A stretch of 11,258 bases of DNA from JAJPJX01 sp964568355 (lineage in GTDB: Bacteria; Acidobacteriota; Terriglobia; Bryobacterales; Bryobacteraceae). Position 1 is the first letter of the stretch, and each line of letters begins with the position of its first letter. The notes beneath the pieces are model-generated. The model did not search any database and was not told where the DNA came from. It worked only from the letters and a program-made list of their open reading frames with translations. Positions 1 to 7,140 of the stretch are shown here, in pieces. The stretch lies in NCBI GenBank assembly GCA_964568355.1, contig CAZMRK010000582.1:1-11258 (forward strand), given 5' to 3'. The translations under genes and the position numbers were made by a program.

Positions 1-219
1 CTCCAGTATTACGGGCGGTTTTACCGGTCGGCGCTCTATCCGCCGATGCGGCAACTGGATCGATCGTTGGCCCGTTGGGCCGATCGGAAATACAAGAAGC
101 TGCGCAGACATTTGCGCAGGGCGACGCATTGGGTCGCGAGAGTCTCGAGACGCGATCCGAAGTTGTGGGCGCACTGGCAGATGGGTGTGCGGCGGGGCTC
201 CATGGCGGGAGCCGTATGA
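1..219 (+). CDS. Group II intron reverse transcriptase/maturase, C-terminal fragment
   Basis: The frame is open from base 1 to the TGA at 217-219 and gives 72 residues, beginning LQYYGRFYRSALYPPM. The YYGRFY..S.LYP pattern, then a run of basic and aromatic residues (RKYKKLRRHLRRA, then RRDPKLWAHWQ), is typical of the C-terminal end of bacterial group II intron proteins, after the maturase (thumb/X) domain. The protein binds its own intron RNA to help splicing and copies it into DNA during retrohoming. The catalytic palm (YADD) lies outside the window. The coding region ends inside domain V: its last codons (AGAV-stop) overlap the first 11 bases of that element, an arrangement seen in some intron lineages. 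Whether the whole protein is intact cannot be told. Confidence 0.9.
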   Translation, partial: LQYYGRFYRSALYPPMRQLDRSLARWADRKYKKLRRHLRRATHWVARVSRRDPKLWAHWQMGVRRGSMAGAV

Positions 220-242
220 GCGGAGACGTTCACGTACGGTTC
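209..242 (+). ncRNA. Group II intron domain V (catalytic hairpin)
   Basis: The 34 bases fold as the canonical domain V. The 8-bp lower stem pairs GAGCCGTA (209-216) with TACGGTTC (235-242). A U-A pair sits beside a two-base CG bulge (233-234). The 5-bp upper stem pairs GAGCG with CGTTC, and is closed by a GAGA (GNRA) tetraloop at 223-226. The AGC triad at 210-212 is the conserved metal-binding part of the active site. Every element of the consensus is present, so this domain looks functional. Confidence 0.92.
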
Positions 243-245
243 TGC

Positions 246-281
246 GAGAGGCTCGGGGTGAGATTCCCCGGGCCTACTCAC
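246..281 (+). ncRNA. Group II intron domain VI and 3' splice junction
   Basis: GAG (246-248) pairs with CTC (277-279), and GGCTCGGGG (250-258) pairs with CCCCGGGCC (266-274) around a 7-base loop. On the 3' side U275 and A276 are left unpaired, so A276 is the candidate branch-point adenosine that attacks the 5' splice site. The next bases are CTCAC, placing the intron end near 281. The hairpin is seen directly; the branch point and exact end are inferred from the family. Confidence 0.8.
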
Positions 282-282
282 C

Positions 283-310
283 TAGTCCGAAAATGGTTTA
301 GTCCGGAAAT
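283..310 (+). repeat. Imperfect 12-bp direct repeat between intron and permease relic
   Basis: TAGTCCGAAAAT (283-294) and TAGTCCGGAAAT (299-310) match at 11 of 12 positions and are separated by GGTT, a 16-bp period. The pair fills the whole gap between the intron's 3' end and the first codons with permease homology. The second copy supplies an in-frame TAG at 299-301. It may be the intron's target region, a scar of another element, or chance. Confidence 0.5.
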
Positions 311-1492
311 AGCAATCGGGGCGTAGGCGCTACCGTCCTGCCGATCTGGGAGTTCCACAGCGCCGCACCGGAGTTGCTGCTGCGTCCCCTGCGCATCCTG
401 ATGGGGATTTCTATCCTCGTGCTGATGATTGCTTGCACCAATGTGGCCAACCTGCTGCTGGCGCGCTCGGTGGCGCGCCGCAGAGAATTCGGGATCCGCA
501 TGGCCCTGGGCACGGGTGGAGGGCGCTTGAGCCGGCAACTGCTGACTGAGACCGCACTGCTGGCGGTGGGCGGCGCATTGGGCGGACTGCTGCTGGCGTC
601 CTGGGTGGCGGAACTGCTGCCCTCGCTGGTGCCCAAGATCGGATTCTCGGTGGTGATTGGCTTTGCGCTCAACTGGCGCATTCTGACGTTTACAATCCTG
701 ATCTGTGTCGCGCCGACGCCGCTGTGCGGCGGGGCGCCGGCCTGGTTCTGGATGCGTCCGGATGTGAACGCGGTGCTCAAAGAAGGCGGACGAAGCGGAG
801 GGCACGGCGTGGAGTCGCATCGCACACGGGGCTTGCTGGTAGCGGGCGAGGTGGCACTGGCGACGGTGGCCAGTTCTGCACGCGGCTGCGCGACCGTCTG
901 GCGCCGCTTCCCAAGGTGGAGCAAGTGAGTTACGCGGACGCGGCGCCGCTGGGTTCGAGCGCCGGGCCGTATACGCGCATTGAGGTGGAAGGCTACGTGC
1001 CGGGACCGGCGGAACCCATGAACGTCAACCGCTATCTGACGGCGCCAGGATACTTTGCGACGCTGCGAACACCTCTGCTGGCAGGTGACCATGCTGTCGC
1101 AAAAGGTGGCGGAGAGTATGCTCGGGTCGATGGGGCTGATCGCTCTGGTGCTGGCTGCAGTGGGCTTGTACAGCGTGATGGCCTATTCGGTCAGCCGCCG
1201 CACTCAGGAGATCGGTATCCGGACGGCCCTGGGCGCGCGGGCCGGCGAAGTGCTGGTGGACGTGCTGAAACGCGGCATGGCGCTGACGGCTGCGGGCCTG
1301 GCGGCCGGGATAGTCGTGGCGTTGGCGGCCACGCGCGTGGTGGCGGGCATGCTGGTCCAGTTGAGCGCGATGGACCCCCTGGTGTTCGGCGGCGCCGCGG
1401 TGTTTCTCGTGCTGGTGGCGCTGGCAGCCTGTTACCTGCCCGCGCGCCGGGCGGCCAGGGTGGATCCAATGACGGCGCTGCGCTGCGAGTGA
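302..1492 (+). pseudogene. Decayed ADOP/MacB-type ABC permease
   Basis: ADOP proteins are large inner-membrane permeases of the FtsX/MacB type, often found without an ATPase gene nearby. The remnant starts at GVGATVLPIWE and runs into the first post-periplasmic membrane segment (about 395-465, ACTNVANLLLARS), then EFGIRMALG and the DVNAVLKEGGRSG linker, all in frame 2. Near 870 it jumps to frame 1 (GQFCTRLRDRLAPLPKVEQVSYAD...NRYLTAPGYFATL), and near 1085 back to frame 2. It closes with LIALVLAAVGLYSVMAYSVS, EIGIRTALGA and YLPARRAARVDPMTALR. By family comparison the first jump drops the segment after GEVALATV (roughly 50 residues). The second drops about 150 residues of the second periplasmic domain. 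The N-terminal half is absent and a TAG (299-301) precedes the homology, so it cannot be a working permease. Confidence 0.85.
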
Positions 1493-1516
1493 TCGGGAGT
1501 TCTCCGGAAGCGGCAC

Positions 1517-1539
1517 TACAATAGGGGAAGGAGAACCGG
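1517..1539 (+). promoter_or_regulatory. Possible -10 box and ribosome binding site of the aldo/keto reductase
   Basis: TACAAT at 1517-1522 fits a sigma-70 -10 hexamer and would start a transcript near 1529, about 15 bases before the ATG. A purine-rich GGGGAAGGAG at 1524-1533 serves as the Shine-Dalgarno sequence. No clear -35 is visible at the expected distance, so the promoter part is tentative. Confidence 0.35.
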
Positions 1540-1543
1540 ATTC

Positions 1544-2476
1544 ATGGACCGTCGTGAATTTCTGGCCGCGAGCGCGGCCTTGTCCGCTACTTCCGCAATG
1601 GGGGCGTCGCAGATGCTGCCTCGCCGGTCTTACAAGAATGGAATTGAGCTTTCCATCCTCGCTTTCGGCGGGATCGTGGTTTGCGGCTTGAGCCAGGAGG
1701 AGGCATCGCGACGAGTGGCCGCAGCCTACGACCGCGGTATCAACTACTACGATTGTGCTCCTTCGTACTTCAACGGCGAAGCAGAGATGAAGCTGGGAGA
1801 GGCCCTGCGCCCCTATCGCAGACAGGTGTTTCTGGCAGAAAAAACGGGCCGACGTGATGCCAAAGGCGCGCGCGAGGAATTGGAACAGACGCTGCGGCGG
1901 TTCCACACCGATCACGTGGACCTGTATCAGTTCCACGCGGTGGGCTCAATGGACGATGTAGACAAGATTTTGGCCCCCGGCGGTGCGGCCGAGACGTTTC
2001 TGGCGGCGAAAAAGGAGGGCAAAGCGCGGCACCTGGGATTCTCGGCGCATCATGCCGGGGCGGCCCTGCGCCTGATGGACGCGCTCGAACTGGACAGCGT
2101 GCTGTTTCCAGTCAACGCGAACGCCTGGGAGAACGGCGGCTTCGGCCCGCAGATTCTGGCCAAGGCGAAATCCAAAGGCATGGCGCGAATGGCCCTGAAG
2201 GCGCTGGCGTTTGGAAAATGGCCGGCCAGTTTGAAGGAGAGCGACCGCAAGTATCCGAAATGCTGGTATCAGCCGATTGATGAGCGCGAGATGGCGCGCC
2301 TGGCCCTGCGCTTTACCTTGAACCAGGACATTACGGCAGCGGTTCCGCCGGGCGACGAACGCATCTTCGACCTGGCGCTGGAACTGGCGTCGGCGCCGCT
2401 GCCACGGCTTAGCGCGACGGAACTGGCGGGGCTGAAGACACAGATCTCCACGCTCGAACCTGTATTCCGCGCCTGA
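1544..2476 (+). CDS. Tat-signal aldo/keto reductase
   Basis: The 310-residue protein belongs to the aldo/keto reductase family, NAD(P)H-dependent TIM-barrel enzymes that interconvert carbonyls and alcohols. The catalytic tetrad is recognisable as D70 and Y75 (NYYDCAPSYFNGEAEMKLGEAL), K100 (FLAEKTG) and H131 (DLYQFHAV), each in its usual strand context; GFSAHH follows near 165. The N-terminus MDRREFLAASAAL carries a twin-arginine (RRxFL) motif, suggesting export by the Tat pathway in folded form, with cofactor bound. The start is set by a purine-rich Shine-Dalgarno sequence 10 bases upstream. The gene is monocistronic and ends 6 bp from the convergent kinase gene. The substrate is unknown; sugars or keto-sugars are plausible because the window also encodes a DUF1080 protein, but that is inference. 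Confidence 0.9.
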   Translation: MDRREFLAASAALSATSAMGASQMLPRRSYKNGIELSILAFGGIVVCGLSQEEASRRVAAAYDRGINYYDCAPSYFNGEAEMKLGEALRPYRRQVFLAEKTGRRDAKGAREELEQTLRRFHTDHVDLYQFHAVGSMDDVDKILAPGGAAETFLAAKKEGKARHLGFSAHHAGAALRLMDALELDSVLFPVNANAWENGGFGPQILAKAKSKGMARMALKALAFGKWPASLKESDRKYPKCWYQPIDEREMARLALRFTLNQDITAAVPPGDERIFDLALELASAPLPRLSATELAGLKTQISTLEPVFRA

Positions 2477-2482
2477 AGCCGG

Positions 2483-5146
2483 TCAAGGCAGGCGGCCGAG
2501 GAGACCTGGCCGGCGGAATCCCTCGAGCACCCAGAGATCGCCGCTGGGCTGGCTGGCGGAAGTGGTAAATGACTTGCCGTCAGGCGAAAGGCTGAAGCCC
2601 CGAAGCTCGGTGGTTGCCGGAAAGCTCAGTTCGCCGAGAAGCTTTTCCGCACGAGCGGCGATATTGAGCGAAGCGATCATGCGCCGCCCGTCGGCGAGGA
2701 GTTTCACTCCATAGATCGATTGGCCGTCACGATCCCACCCATATACCTGCCAGTGGTCCGGGCTGAGGGCGAGTGTTTCCGTGCCATCGGCTGAAACCAG
2801 GGTGAGGCCTTGCATGGTGACGCAGGCGATCCAATGGGAATTCCCGCGATTCCATTTGGGGTGTGAGGGGAGGCAGGCATCGCGGAGGACCACGGGCCGC
2901 GAGCCGCCGCCGGAAGGCGCCTTGACCAGTTGCCAGGTTCCTCCGGAGTTGCGCAGATAGGCAATCCAGGACCCGTCTCCGTTCCAGGAAGGCGATCTCT
3001 CGTCCGCGGCATCCGACGAGAGACGCGCCGGCTTGCCGCCGGTGACATTGGAGATGTAAACGGCGTGTCCCGTGCTGCCGGCCACGGAATAGGCGATGCG
3101 GCGACCATCGGGTGAGAAGTTCGCTTCCCGGAAAGCTGCGATCCAGGCCCGCCCGAATTCTTTCCCGGTGACCAGGGGGCGCTCCCATCCATCCTGTACA
3201 TTGCGTACCCAGATCTCCCAGGAACCGGTCCGGTCGGTAGAGTAAGCGATCTGGTCGTGCGTGGGCGCCCATGTGGGGTCAAATTCGCTGCGGTTGGTCC
3301 CAAGGAGTCTTCCGGGCGCGGAACCGTCAAGAGGCACCGTGAGCAAATCGAAGTCATCCTGCGAGGAAACGAAGGCGATGCGCTTGCCGTCAGGCGAGGC
3401 GGAAGCCTCGACGGTATCCTTGGTCATAGCGGAAATCGGGCGCAGGCGGCCGTTCCGGCTGTCGAGCAACTGAAGGTCGGCTCCAATCGATCCCGGTACC
3501 ACCCCGCCAAACACGATCTGACGGCTGTCCGGCATCCAGGAGAAGGGAAAGGCCTGCTCCGCCATGGAATATGACTGGCGGGCGGAACCGTCCGGCCAGG
3601 GCAGAATCCAGACTTCCGAAGCGCCATCCCAGCGGGAGAGCCAGGCGCCGAGGCGCCGGGAATCAGGAGAGAAGGCCAGATAGCCGCTCTGATAGCGGGC
3701 GGAATCGAAGGGGCGCGCTGTGATCCGGCGGGGCGAACGGCCACTCAGAGCGCGAGCCCAAAGAGCCAGCGGCACTTTGCCGGTCGGATCGCTGCGCAGA
3801 AAGGCGAGCGTCTGGCCGTTGGGGGACAGCGCAGCGGAGAAGACGTTGCGCTCCACCAGTTCGGGCGAGCCCCCCGTTGCCCCGACGGAATACAGATCGG
3901 GACCACCGGCAGCCTGCTGCAGGAAAAAGATGCGAGATTCATCCGGCGCCCAGAAGGGCCGCTCGCAATCCTGTTCTCTCTGGGTAATCTGGCCGGCCAT
4001 GGATGAGCTGAGTTCGCGCACGAAGACCTGCCGGACGCCCTTCACGACGGCAGTGAAGGCCAGGCTGTTTCCGTCAGGCGACCAGACTGGAGATCGAGCG
4101 AACTCTCCGCTGGTGGCGATGGGACGAATGCGATAAGCGGCGAGATCGACCGCGGCACGTGGAATCCCGAGTGCGGCGGTGAGAAGAACGCCGGCGGCCA
4201 GGACCAGAACGGCGAGCAGAGCGGCCAGCAGCGGCCGGATTTTGCGGACTGGCCTGGCCGGGAGCGCAGGCCGGGCCGTGCTGGAGGTGCTCTCTTCGAG
4301 ACGGGCATGCAAAATCTGTAGCTCGCGGTGAAGATCGGCGGTGGAATTGTAGCGGCCCTCTCGATCCTTTTCCAGACAGCGCTCGATACACCAGCGGAAG
4401 GGCGGCGGAAGGCCGGGCACGGATTCGATGAGGGATTGGGGCTGTTCGTCGACAATCGCCGCCATGGTGCTCACCGCGCTCGCGCGGGCAAAAGCGGGCT
4501 TTCCGGTGAGCATCTCCCACAGGACCAGACCGAAGGAAAACTGGTCCGTGCGATGATCCAGGCTTTCACCTTTGACCTGCTCCGGGCTCATATAAGCGGC
4601 GGTGCCGACAATGAAGCCGGGCAAAGTTTCGGCCACCGGTCCCCCACCGGCCGCGGCAGCCCGGGAATGCAGCGGCTTGGCCAAGCCGAAATCGAGGATT
4701 TTGGCGAACCCGTCCCGCGTGATCATCAGGTTGGCCGGCTTCAGATCGCGGTGGGCGATACCGGCGGCGTGGGCGGCGGCGAGGCCTCCAGACACCTGAA
4801 TGGCGATATCCAGGACCTTGCGCACCGGGAGCGGACCTTTGGCCAGCAGGCTACGCAAGGTTTCGCCATCGACGAATTCGGTTACGATGTACGGCACACT
4901 GTCATGCATGCCTACGTCATACACAGTGAGCAGGTTAGGGTGGTTCAGGGCGCTGGCAGCCCGGGCCTCGGTGGCGAAGCGGCGCTGGTGGTCGCGATCG
5001 GAGAGGGCTTCGGCACGTAGAACCTTGATCGCGACATCCCGCGACAGGCGTGCGTCGTTGGCGCGGTAAACTTCTCCCATCCCTCCCGAACCGAGAAGAC
5101 TGACGATTCGATAGGGGCCCAATTCACTACCGGAGCTCAGTGGCAT
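2483..5146 (-). CDS. Membrane Ser/Thr protein kinase with C-terminal TolB-like propeller
   Basis: This 887-residue protein is a Hanks-type Ser/Thr kinase joined to an extracytoplasmic beta-propeller sensor. The kinase domain (about 11-280) has a glycine loop GSGGMGEV (19-26), ATP-anchoring K41 (AIKVL), helix-C E60, catalytic loop HRDLKPAN (132-139), DFG (152-154) and SPE (187-189), so all key residues are present. A basic stretch (RPVRKIR) leads into one membrane segment (about 305-327). From about 340 to 887 there are repeated PD40/WD40-like blades: SPDGNSLAF, SPNGQTLAF, SPDSRRLG, SPDGKRIAF, SPDGRRIAYS, NGDGSWIAYL and SPDGKSF. Kinases of this layout occur in many copies in Acidobacteria; the ligands are unknown. 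The start overlaps the end of the ThiH-like gene by 10 bp and has no clear ribosome binding site, pointing to translational coupling. The 3' end faces the aldo/keto reductase. Confidence 0.93.
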   Translation of the reverse strand: MPLSSGSELGPYRIVSLLGSGGMGEVYRANDARLSRDVAIKVLRAEALSDRDHQRRFATEARAASALNHPNLLTVYDVGMHDSVPYIVTEFVDGETLRSLLAKGPLPVRKVLDIAIQVSGGLAAAHAAGIAHRDLKPANLMITRDGFAKILDFGLAKPLHSRAAAAGGGPVAETLPGFIVGTAAYMSPEQVKGESLDHRTDQFSFGLVLWEMLTGKPAFARASAVSTMAAIVDEQPQSLIESVPGLPPPFRWCIERCLEKDREGRYNSTADLHRELQILHARLEESTSSTARPALPARPVRKIRPLLAALLAVLVLAAGVLLTAALGIPRAAVDLAAYRIRPIATSGEFARSPVWSPDGNSLAFTAVVKGVRQVFVRELSSSMAGQITQREQDCERPFWAPDESRIFFLQQAAGGPDLYSVGATGGSPELVERNVFSAALSPNGQTLAFLRSDPTGKVPLALWARALSGRSPRRITARPFDSARYQSGYLAFSPDSRRLGAWLSRWDGASEVWILPWPDGSARQSYSMAEQAFPFSWMPDSRQIVFGGVVPGSIGADLQLLDSRNGRLRPISAMTKDTVEASASPDGKRIAFVSSQDDFDLLTVPLDGSAPGRLLGTNRSEFDPTWAPTHDQIAYSTDRTGSWEIWVRNVQDGWERPLVTGKEFGRAWIAAFREANFSPDGRRIAYSVAGSTGHAVYISNVTGGKPARLSSDAADERSPSWNGDGSWIAYLRNSGGTWQLVKAPSGGGSRPVVLRDACLPSHPKWNRGNSHWIACVTMQGLTLVSADGTETLALSPDHWQVYGWDRDGQSIYGVKLLADGRRMIASLNIAARAEKLLGELSFPATTELRGFSLSPDGKSFTTSASQPSGDLWVLEGFRRPGLLGRLP

Positions 5147-6393
5147 GGAAGTTCCGATGGTCCTGGCAGAGCACCGCGCTCCGCCGGCTCAGACTGCTTA
5201 TCGGCTGAAATCCCAGAAACTACACGGCGGCGCGGGGGACAGGCGAAGCGTTCGGCCCAGGCGTAACGGATATGAAAGCTTCGTGCGGCCAGTTCGCGCT
5301 CGACGAAATCGCGGTCCAGCTCATTGACGCCGAATTGCCCCGCGGAAGTGGCGGCAATCTGGTGGTAGCCGCCGGGTGTGACCTCGCCGCAGCGATAGGT
5401 GAAAACATCGTGATCGAGCAGATTGCGAAGGTTCAAGGCGAAAGTCTCGCGAGTCTGGAGCCAGCGTCCGGCCTCGGCTGCGGCGATCTGGTAGACCATC
5501 AGGATGGTCTCATAGGCGTGGTCGGAGACTTCGGTCCGAAGGTGCAACTCGCGGCCGCCGATCGGTTTGAGGCGGGGTACGCCCAAAACGAACGGCCCAT
5601 GGCCATACTCGGCGGCGAGGTGGCGCGCTTTGACAATCTGCATGAGCGCGTCGTAGCGAAAATCGGCCAGTCCGAACAGCGCGCCGGTGGCGACCGCGAG
5701 CCCGGCCTCTGCCGCCCGGTCGTGATTGTCCATGCGAAGGGCGAACTCGCGCTTGCGAGGGCTGGCGGAGTGCCAGCGCACGTACGCTTCCGGATCGAGC
5801 GTTTCGTCCCACTGGACGATGCCGGAAAGGCCGGCCTCCCGGAGCGCGTGGTAGGCTTCCGACGGCAGGTATTCGGTGCAGAGCAGGACGGCGGAACCGG
5901 GCCGGCCGGCAAGCGCGCGGAGAGTCAGATCGACGTGCCGGGCGAGATGGTCCGTCGTGAGCTCGGGATCGGTGGCATAGACCAGCTCGATGACCCGCGC
6001 GCCGCGCCCCATGACAGTCTCGATTTCCGCCGCGAGTTCTTCGTGCGAAAGACGCCGGCGCAGGGCGGTTGCCCGGGCGGCCGAGAAGTTGCAGTAAGGG
6101 CAGGCATCTACACAGAAGCTGGAAACATAAATCGGGGCGACGTAGCGCACGGCGTTGCCCGCGGGTTTCCGCCAGCGGCCGAAAACGAAGGCACGCAACT
6201 CCTGGAACTGCCGCGTGGCGTCCGGGCGGCGCCCGATTTCCAGCAGTTCGGCAAGTTCGGCCAGCGTGAGCGGCGTAGCAGCGCTGCGCTCGGCCAGATC
6301 CCGCACGCGTTCCGGAGAGGGGCATTCGACACTCCCCAGAATGCGGCGCACGACGGCATCCTGCCGACTGAAGATCGTGCGGAAGGTAGGCAT
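5137..6393 (-). CDS. ThiH-like radical SAM protein (2-iminoacetate synthase/HydG-type family)
   Basis: The 418-residue protein carries the Cx3Cx2C cluster motif C94-C98-C101 (CVDACPYCNF), which holds the [4Fe-4S] cluster that cleaves S-adenosylmethionine. The order of motifs follows ThiH: YVAPIYVSSFC, then LPSEAYHALREAGLSGIVQW and DETLDPEAY (E197). After these come RMDNHDRAAEAG, GALFGLADFRYDA, GVPRLKP, LQTRET near 314 and TPGGYHQ near 340. ThiH cleaves tyrosine to dehydroglycine for thiamin thiazole synthesis; HydG makes CO and cyanide for [FeFe]-hydrogenase. The tail has only scattered cysteines (C385, C417), not the second cluster motif of HydG. No thiG, thiS, thiF or hydrogenase maturation gene is in the window, so the substrate is open. 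The assigned ATG lacks a Shine-Dalgarno sequence. The last 30 residues look like an unconserved extension running into the kinase start. Confidence 0.8.
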   Translation of the reverse strand: MPTFRTIFSRQDAVVRRILGSVECPSPERVRDLAERSAATPLTLAELAELLEIGRRPDATRQFQELRAFVFGRWRKPAGNAVRYVAPIYVSSFCVDACPYCNFSAARATALRRRLSHEELAAEIETVMGRGARVIELVYATDPELTTDHLARHVDLTLRALAGRPGSAVLLCTEYLPSEAYHALREAGLSGIVQWDETLDPEAYVRWHSASPRKREFALRMDNHDRAAEAGLAVATGALFGLADFRYDALMQIVKARHLAAEYGHGPFVLGVPRLKPIGGRELHLRTEVSDHAYETILMVYQIAAAEAGRWLQTRETFALNLRNLLDHDVFTYRCGEVTPGGYHQIAATSAGQFGVNELDRDFVERELAARSFHIRYAWAERFACPPRRRVVSGISADKQSEPAERGALPGPSELPCH

Positions 6394-6443
6394 TCAATAG
6401 AGCGAATCAGGGGTCCGCCGGGACGGATCTGAAGGTTCTTCTT

Positions 6444-6457
6444 CATTATGCCTCTCC
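6444..6457 (-). promoter_or_regulatory. Ribosome-binding-site-like GGAGAGG and ATG upstream of the ThiH-like gene, out of frame
   Basis: On the minus strand GGAGAGG (6457-6451), four bases, then ATG (6446-6444) opens a frame reading MKKNLQIRPGGPLIRSIE. This frame runs past and overlaps the assigned ATG of the ThiH-like gene at 6393 in a different reading frame. It is a better translation start signal than the one at 6393, so it may be a leader peptide coupled to the gene or the true start followed by a frameshift. CATAAT (6450-6445) overlapping this ATG could also be a -10 box for the leftward operon. Confidence 0.3.
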
Positions 6458-6495
6458 GAGACGGGACGAGCCGAGTTTTACCGGCGCATTCCGGG

Positions 6496-6523
6496 TACAA
6501 TGGCGGTTCACTGAATCTGGAGG
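6496..6523 (+). promoter_or_regulatory. Putative -10 box and Shine-Dalgarno sequence of the DUF1080 gene
   Basis: TACAAT at 6496-6501 fits a -10 hexamer and predicts a start near 6508, giving a leader of about 25 bases with a strong GGAGG at 6519-6523, nine bases before the ATG. The -35 is weak (GAGTTT at 6473-6478, 17-bp spacer). The 139-bp gap between the divergent genes should hold promoters for both directions. Confidence 0.45.
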
Positions 6524-6532
6524 AAACGAACC

Positions 6533-7126
6533 ATGAAGACGTTCCCGCTGTGGATAGCTGCCAGCCTGGCGCTGGCCTCGTGCTGTTTTGCGGCCGACAA
6601 GGGCGGCTGGATCAAGATGTTCGACGGCAAGACTCTGAACGGGTGGAAGGCCAGCCAGAATCCGGAAGCCTGGTCGGTGCGGGATGGCGCGATCACCGGG
6701 GATGGGGAGGTCAGCCACCTGTTCTGGATGGAGAAGGAGTGCGAGAACTGCGAGTTCAAGGCCGAGGTGAAGATCAATCATGGCGGCAACTCCGGCATGT
6801 ATTTCCGCACGGCGTTCGGCCCGGGCTTTCCGAAGGGCTATGAAGCGCAGGTGAACTCGAGCCACAAGGACCCGGTGCGGACCGGGAGCCTGTACAACTT
6901 CCACAAGATCTTCGACCAGTTGATTCCGGACGATGTGTGGGGGACGCAGGATATTGTCGCCGACGGCAACCACATCGTGATCAAGGTGAACGGCAAGGTG
7001 GTTACCGACTACGTGGACGAGAAGAACACGTATACCAAGGGCTATTGCGCGCTCCAGCAGCACAACAAGGGCAGCGTGGTACAGTATCGCAACCTGATGT
7101 TCCGCGTGCTTCCGCCCAAGAAATAG
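6533..7126 (+). CDS. Secreted DUF1080 (3-keto-disaccharide hydrolase family) protein
   Basis: The 197-residue protein is a single DUF1080 domain, a concanavalin-like beta-sandwich family. Some members hydrolyse 3-keto-glycosides; others are only inferred to bind or cleave sugars. Family hallmarks are FDGKTLNGWK near 29, the WSVRDGAITGDGE strand near 47, the EFKAEVKINHGGNSGMYFRT core around 73-92, GYEAQVN and GSLYN, and the closing IVIKVNGKVVTDYVDE and IVQYRN-like strands (here VVQYRNLMFRVLP). The N-terminus is an export signal (MKTFPLWIAASLALASCCFA). It contains both a lipobox-like LASC (C17) and a signal-peptidase-I-type site near A20/A21, so either a lipoprotein or a free periplasmic protein is possible. 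A strong GGAGG supports the start. The gene appears to be transcribed alone, divergently from the ThiH-like gene. Confidence 0.88.
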   Translation: MKTFPLWIAASLALASCCFAADKGGWIKMFDGKTLNGWKASQNPEAWSVRDGAITGDGEVSHLFWMEKECENCEFKAEVKINHGGNSGMYFRTAFGPGFPKGYEAQVNSSHKDPVRTGSLYNFHKIFDQLIPDDVWGTQDIVADGNHIVIKVNGKVVTDYVDEKNTYTKGYCALQQHNKGSVVQYRNLMFRVLPPKK

Positions 7127-7140
7127 GGCGCTGACATTTC

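Larger units (their letters stand above)
1..281 (+). mobile_element. Group II intron, 3' end (5' part outside the window)
   Basis: This is the downstream end of a self-splicing, mobile group II intron. It holds the last 72 codons of the intron-encoded reverse transcriptase/maturase, followed by a 34-nt domain V and a domain VI hairpin. The intron probably ends in AC at about 280-281, because group II introns end in AY; the exact boundary cannot be fixed without the upstream exon. It lies in the same orientation as the permease relic that follows. Domains I-IV and most of the reverse transcriptase are beyond the left edge, so the intron class and completeness cannot be judged here. Confidence 0.9.

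Noticed and set aside
278..1092. Long leftward open frames (180 and 264 codons) opposite the permease relic
   Set aside because: They are arginine/serine/alanine-rich antisense shadows of a GC-rich coding region with no domain pattern, while the plus strand has clear ADOP homology.
2494..2511. Hairpin GGCC-G-AGG-AGA-CCT-GGCC just after the aldo/keto reductase gene as a terminator
   Set aside because: A 7-bp stem with a bulge exists, but it lies inside the kinase coding sequence and has no T-tract on either strand, so it is not a convincing intrinsic terminator.
2483..5146. The kinase gene as part of a phage-defence or toxin system
   Set aside because: Its layout (kinase, one membrane segment, TolB-like propeller) is the common acidobacterial sensor kinase, and no nuclease, toxin or NTPase partner is nearby.
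5272..6432. A 386-codon rightward open frame opposite the ThiH-like gene
   Set aside because: It has no recognisable motif and mirrors codon positions of the minus-strand gene, whose CxxxCxxC and ThiH motifs are clear.
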